A model generated the notes under the pieces. The model made no database searches. It was not told the origin of the DNA and saw only the letters and a list, made by a program, of their open reading frames with translations. Below, piece by piece: positions 5,482-5,867 of a stretch of DNA of 5,867 nucleotides. Each line of letters opens with the position of its first letter. The first letter of the stretch is position 1. This DNA comes from Chitinophagales bacterium (GTDB lineage Bacteria; Bacteroidota; Bacteroidia; Chitinophagales; Chitinophagaceae): positions 1 through 5,867 of the forward strand of contig JAATGW010000138.1 in the NCBI GenBank assembly GCA_015654495.1, given 5' to 3'. The position numbers were made by a program, and so were the translations under genes.

Positions 5482-5521
5482 GGTTGTCAGGTTATTAGGT
5501 TATCAAGTTATCAGGTTATAT
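5482..5521. repeat. Five-copy 8-bp tandem repeat (GGTTATCA-like)
   Basis: GGTTGTCA, GGTTATTA, GGTTATCA, AGTTATCA and GGTTATAT follow one another. This is the clear exception to the 7-bp rule of the other arrays, although it adjoins a 7-bp array with a related GGTTAT core. Confidence 0.8.
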
Positions 5522-5528
5522 GTTGTAA

Positions 5529-5563
5529 GTTTTAGGTTATACGTTTTAGGTTATACGTTCCAG
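5529..5563. repeat. Five-copy 7-bp repeat (GTTTTAG / GTTATAC alternating)
   Basis: The 14-mer GTTTTAGGTTATAC occurs twice in direct succession (5529-5542 and 5543-5556), followed by GTTCCAG. Each 14-mer is two related heptamers, so the array has both 7-bp and 14-bp periods. Confidence 0.8.
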
Positions 5564-5565
5564 GT

Positions 5566-5605
5566 CCCCGAAGTTTTAAGCCCTAAGCGAGACTTCCGGG
5601 CTTTT
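5566..5605 (+). terminator. Weak inverted repeat, possible terminator
   Basis: AAGCCC (5578-5583) can pair with GGGCTT (5598-5603), followed by two more T. Alternatively CCCCGAAGT (5566-5574) can pair with ACTTCCGGG (5592-5600), 8 of 9 positions. The two stems exclude each other. No plus-strand gene is seen just upstream, so a terminator role is doubtful. Confidence 0.25.
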
Positions 5606-5654
5606 GGTACATGGTTTTGAGTTATTCGGGCTAACGGAAAAGCGAAAGAAAGAT

Positions 5655-5706
5655 AGAAGAGAAAGAGGAAGAGGAAAAAAGGGAAACAGAAACAGTAACA
5701 GAAACC
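5655..5706 (+). repeat. Polypurine tract and GAAACA hexamer repeats
   Basis: Positions 5655-5686 are 32 consecutive purines. They run into GAAACA, GAAACA, GTAACA, GAAACC. A similar motif (AACAGA three times) occurs at 5461-5478, so this is a second, hexameric repeat type. Such tracts can form unusual DNA structures, but no function is shown. Confidence 0.7.
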
Positions 5707-5750
5707 GCGTTAGATGCTTAGGCATATAATCTCCAAACGCCGGCTGTTCT

Positions 5751-5778
5751 CTACTGCCTACTGCCTACTGCCTCCTAC
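5751..5778. repeat. Inverted copy of the GGCAGTA heptamer array
   Basis: CTACTGC three times and CTCCTAC. This is the reverse complement of the family at 3552-3586, 2.2 kb away. It ends at the possible stop codon of a minus-strand coding remnant. Confidence 0.85.
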
Positions 5779-5861
5779 TATATAACTTCCTTCTTTTGCC
5801 GGTAAGGAGAGCCGGAAAGCAGGCGGGATAAAAAAACATCGCGTAAGTCTTCATCATCCCG
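5778..5861 (-). pseudogene. Possible C-terminal coding remnant at the right edge
   Basis: On the minus strand, 27 codons read RDDEDLRDVFLSRLL and on to QKKEVI, ending in TAG at 5778-5780. The composition looks protein-like (acidic helix then basic tail), with plausible codon use. However, an in-frame TGA lies at 5862-5864, three bases from the window edge, so either the gene was frameshifted or this is chance. I do not recognise a family. Confidence 0.2.
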
Positions 5862-5867
5862 TCATTC

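Larger units (their letters stand above)
5304..5867. other. Right-hand non-coding, repeat-rich region
   Basis: These 564 bp contain no confident gene. In order they hold the upstream region of the lipoprotein gene (5304 to about 5390), an open stretch reading as a coiled coil without a start (5325-5498), an 8-bp array (5482-5521), a 7-bp array (5529-5563), an inverted repeat (5566-5605), a polypurine tract (5655-5686) followed by GAAACA repeats, an inverted copy of the GGCAGTA array (5751-5778), and a possible minus-strand coding remnant (5778-5861). Confidence 0.7.

Overview
The window looks like chromosomal DNA of a Bacteroidota bacterium, perhaps of the Chitinophagales or Sphingobacteriales type. 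The basis is the SMC head sequence (the GEHKISNLR and AIIELGMVDD stretches), the lack of Shine-Dalgarno sequences before starts, a lipoprotein with an SSCKKDE signal junction, and an EcsC-family protein beginning YEKEAS-DLRIWQ. The order-level placement is inference from remembered family features, not from a search.

Layout, left to right. Positions 1-989 (minus) carry the first 329 codons of smc, cut by the left edge, with a GTG start. Positions 990-1303 are a divergent, AT-rich intergenic region with a small cluster of DnaA-box-like nonamers. Positions 1304-2083 (plus) encode an EcsC-family protein whose last ~17 codons are built from 7-bp tandem repeats. Positions 2088-3473 (minus) encode an M24-family Xaa-Pro aminopeptidase converging on it; only 4 bp separate the two stops, and overlapping perfect palindromes cover the junction. 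Positions 3474-3846 hold a nested inverted array of 7-bp repeats. Positions 3847-4839 (plus) hold a Gfo/Idh/MocA oxidoreductase of the dihydrodiol-dehydrogenase-like type, interrupted by one in-frame TAA at codon 114 and otherwise intact. A strong bidirectional hairpin terminator (4874-4910) separates it from a convergent small lipoprotein gene (4914-5303, minus). Positions 5304-5867 have no confident gene but hold several repeat arrays, a polypurine tract and two possible coding remnants.

The genes do not form one pathway: chromosome segregation, a membrane-associated EcsC protein, peptide turnover, a sugar or diol oxidoreductase and an envelope lipoprotein lie as single-gene units in alternating orientation. 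The most unusual content is between the genes. At least four sequence-unrelated tandem repeat families share a 7-bp period and sit against gene ends. They resemble in form the heptanucleotide STRR repeats of filamentous cyanobacteria. I found no CRISPR array, rRNA, tRNA, insertion sequence or defence system. The best candidates for follow-up are the heptad repeats, the DnaA-box cluster beside smc, and the single-stop oxidoreductase gene.
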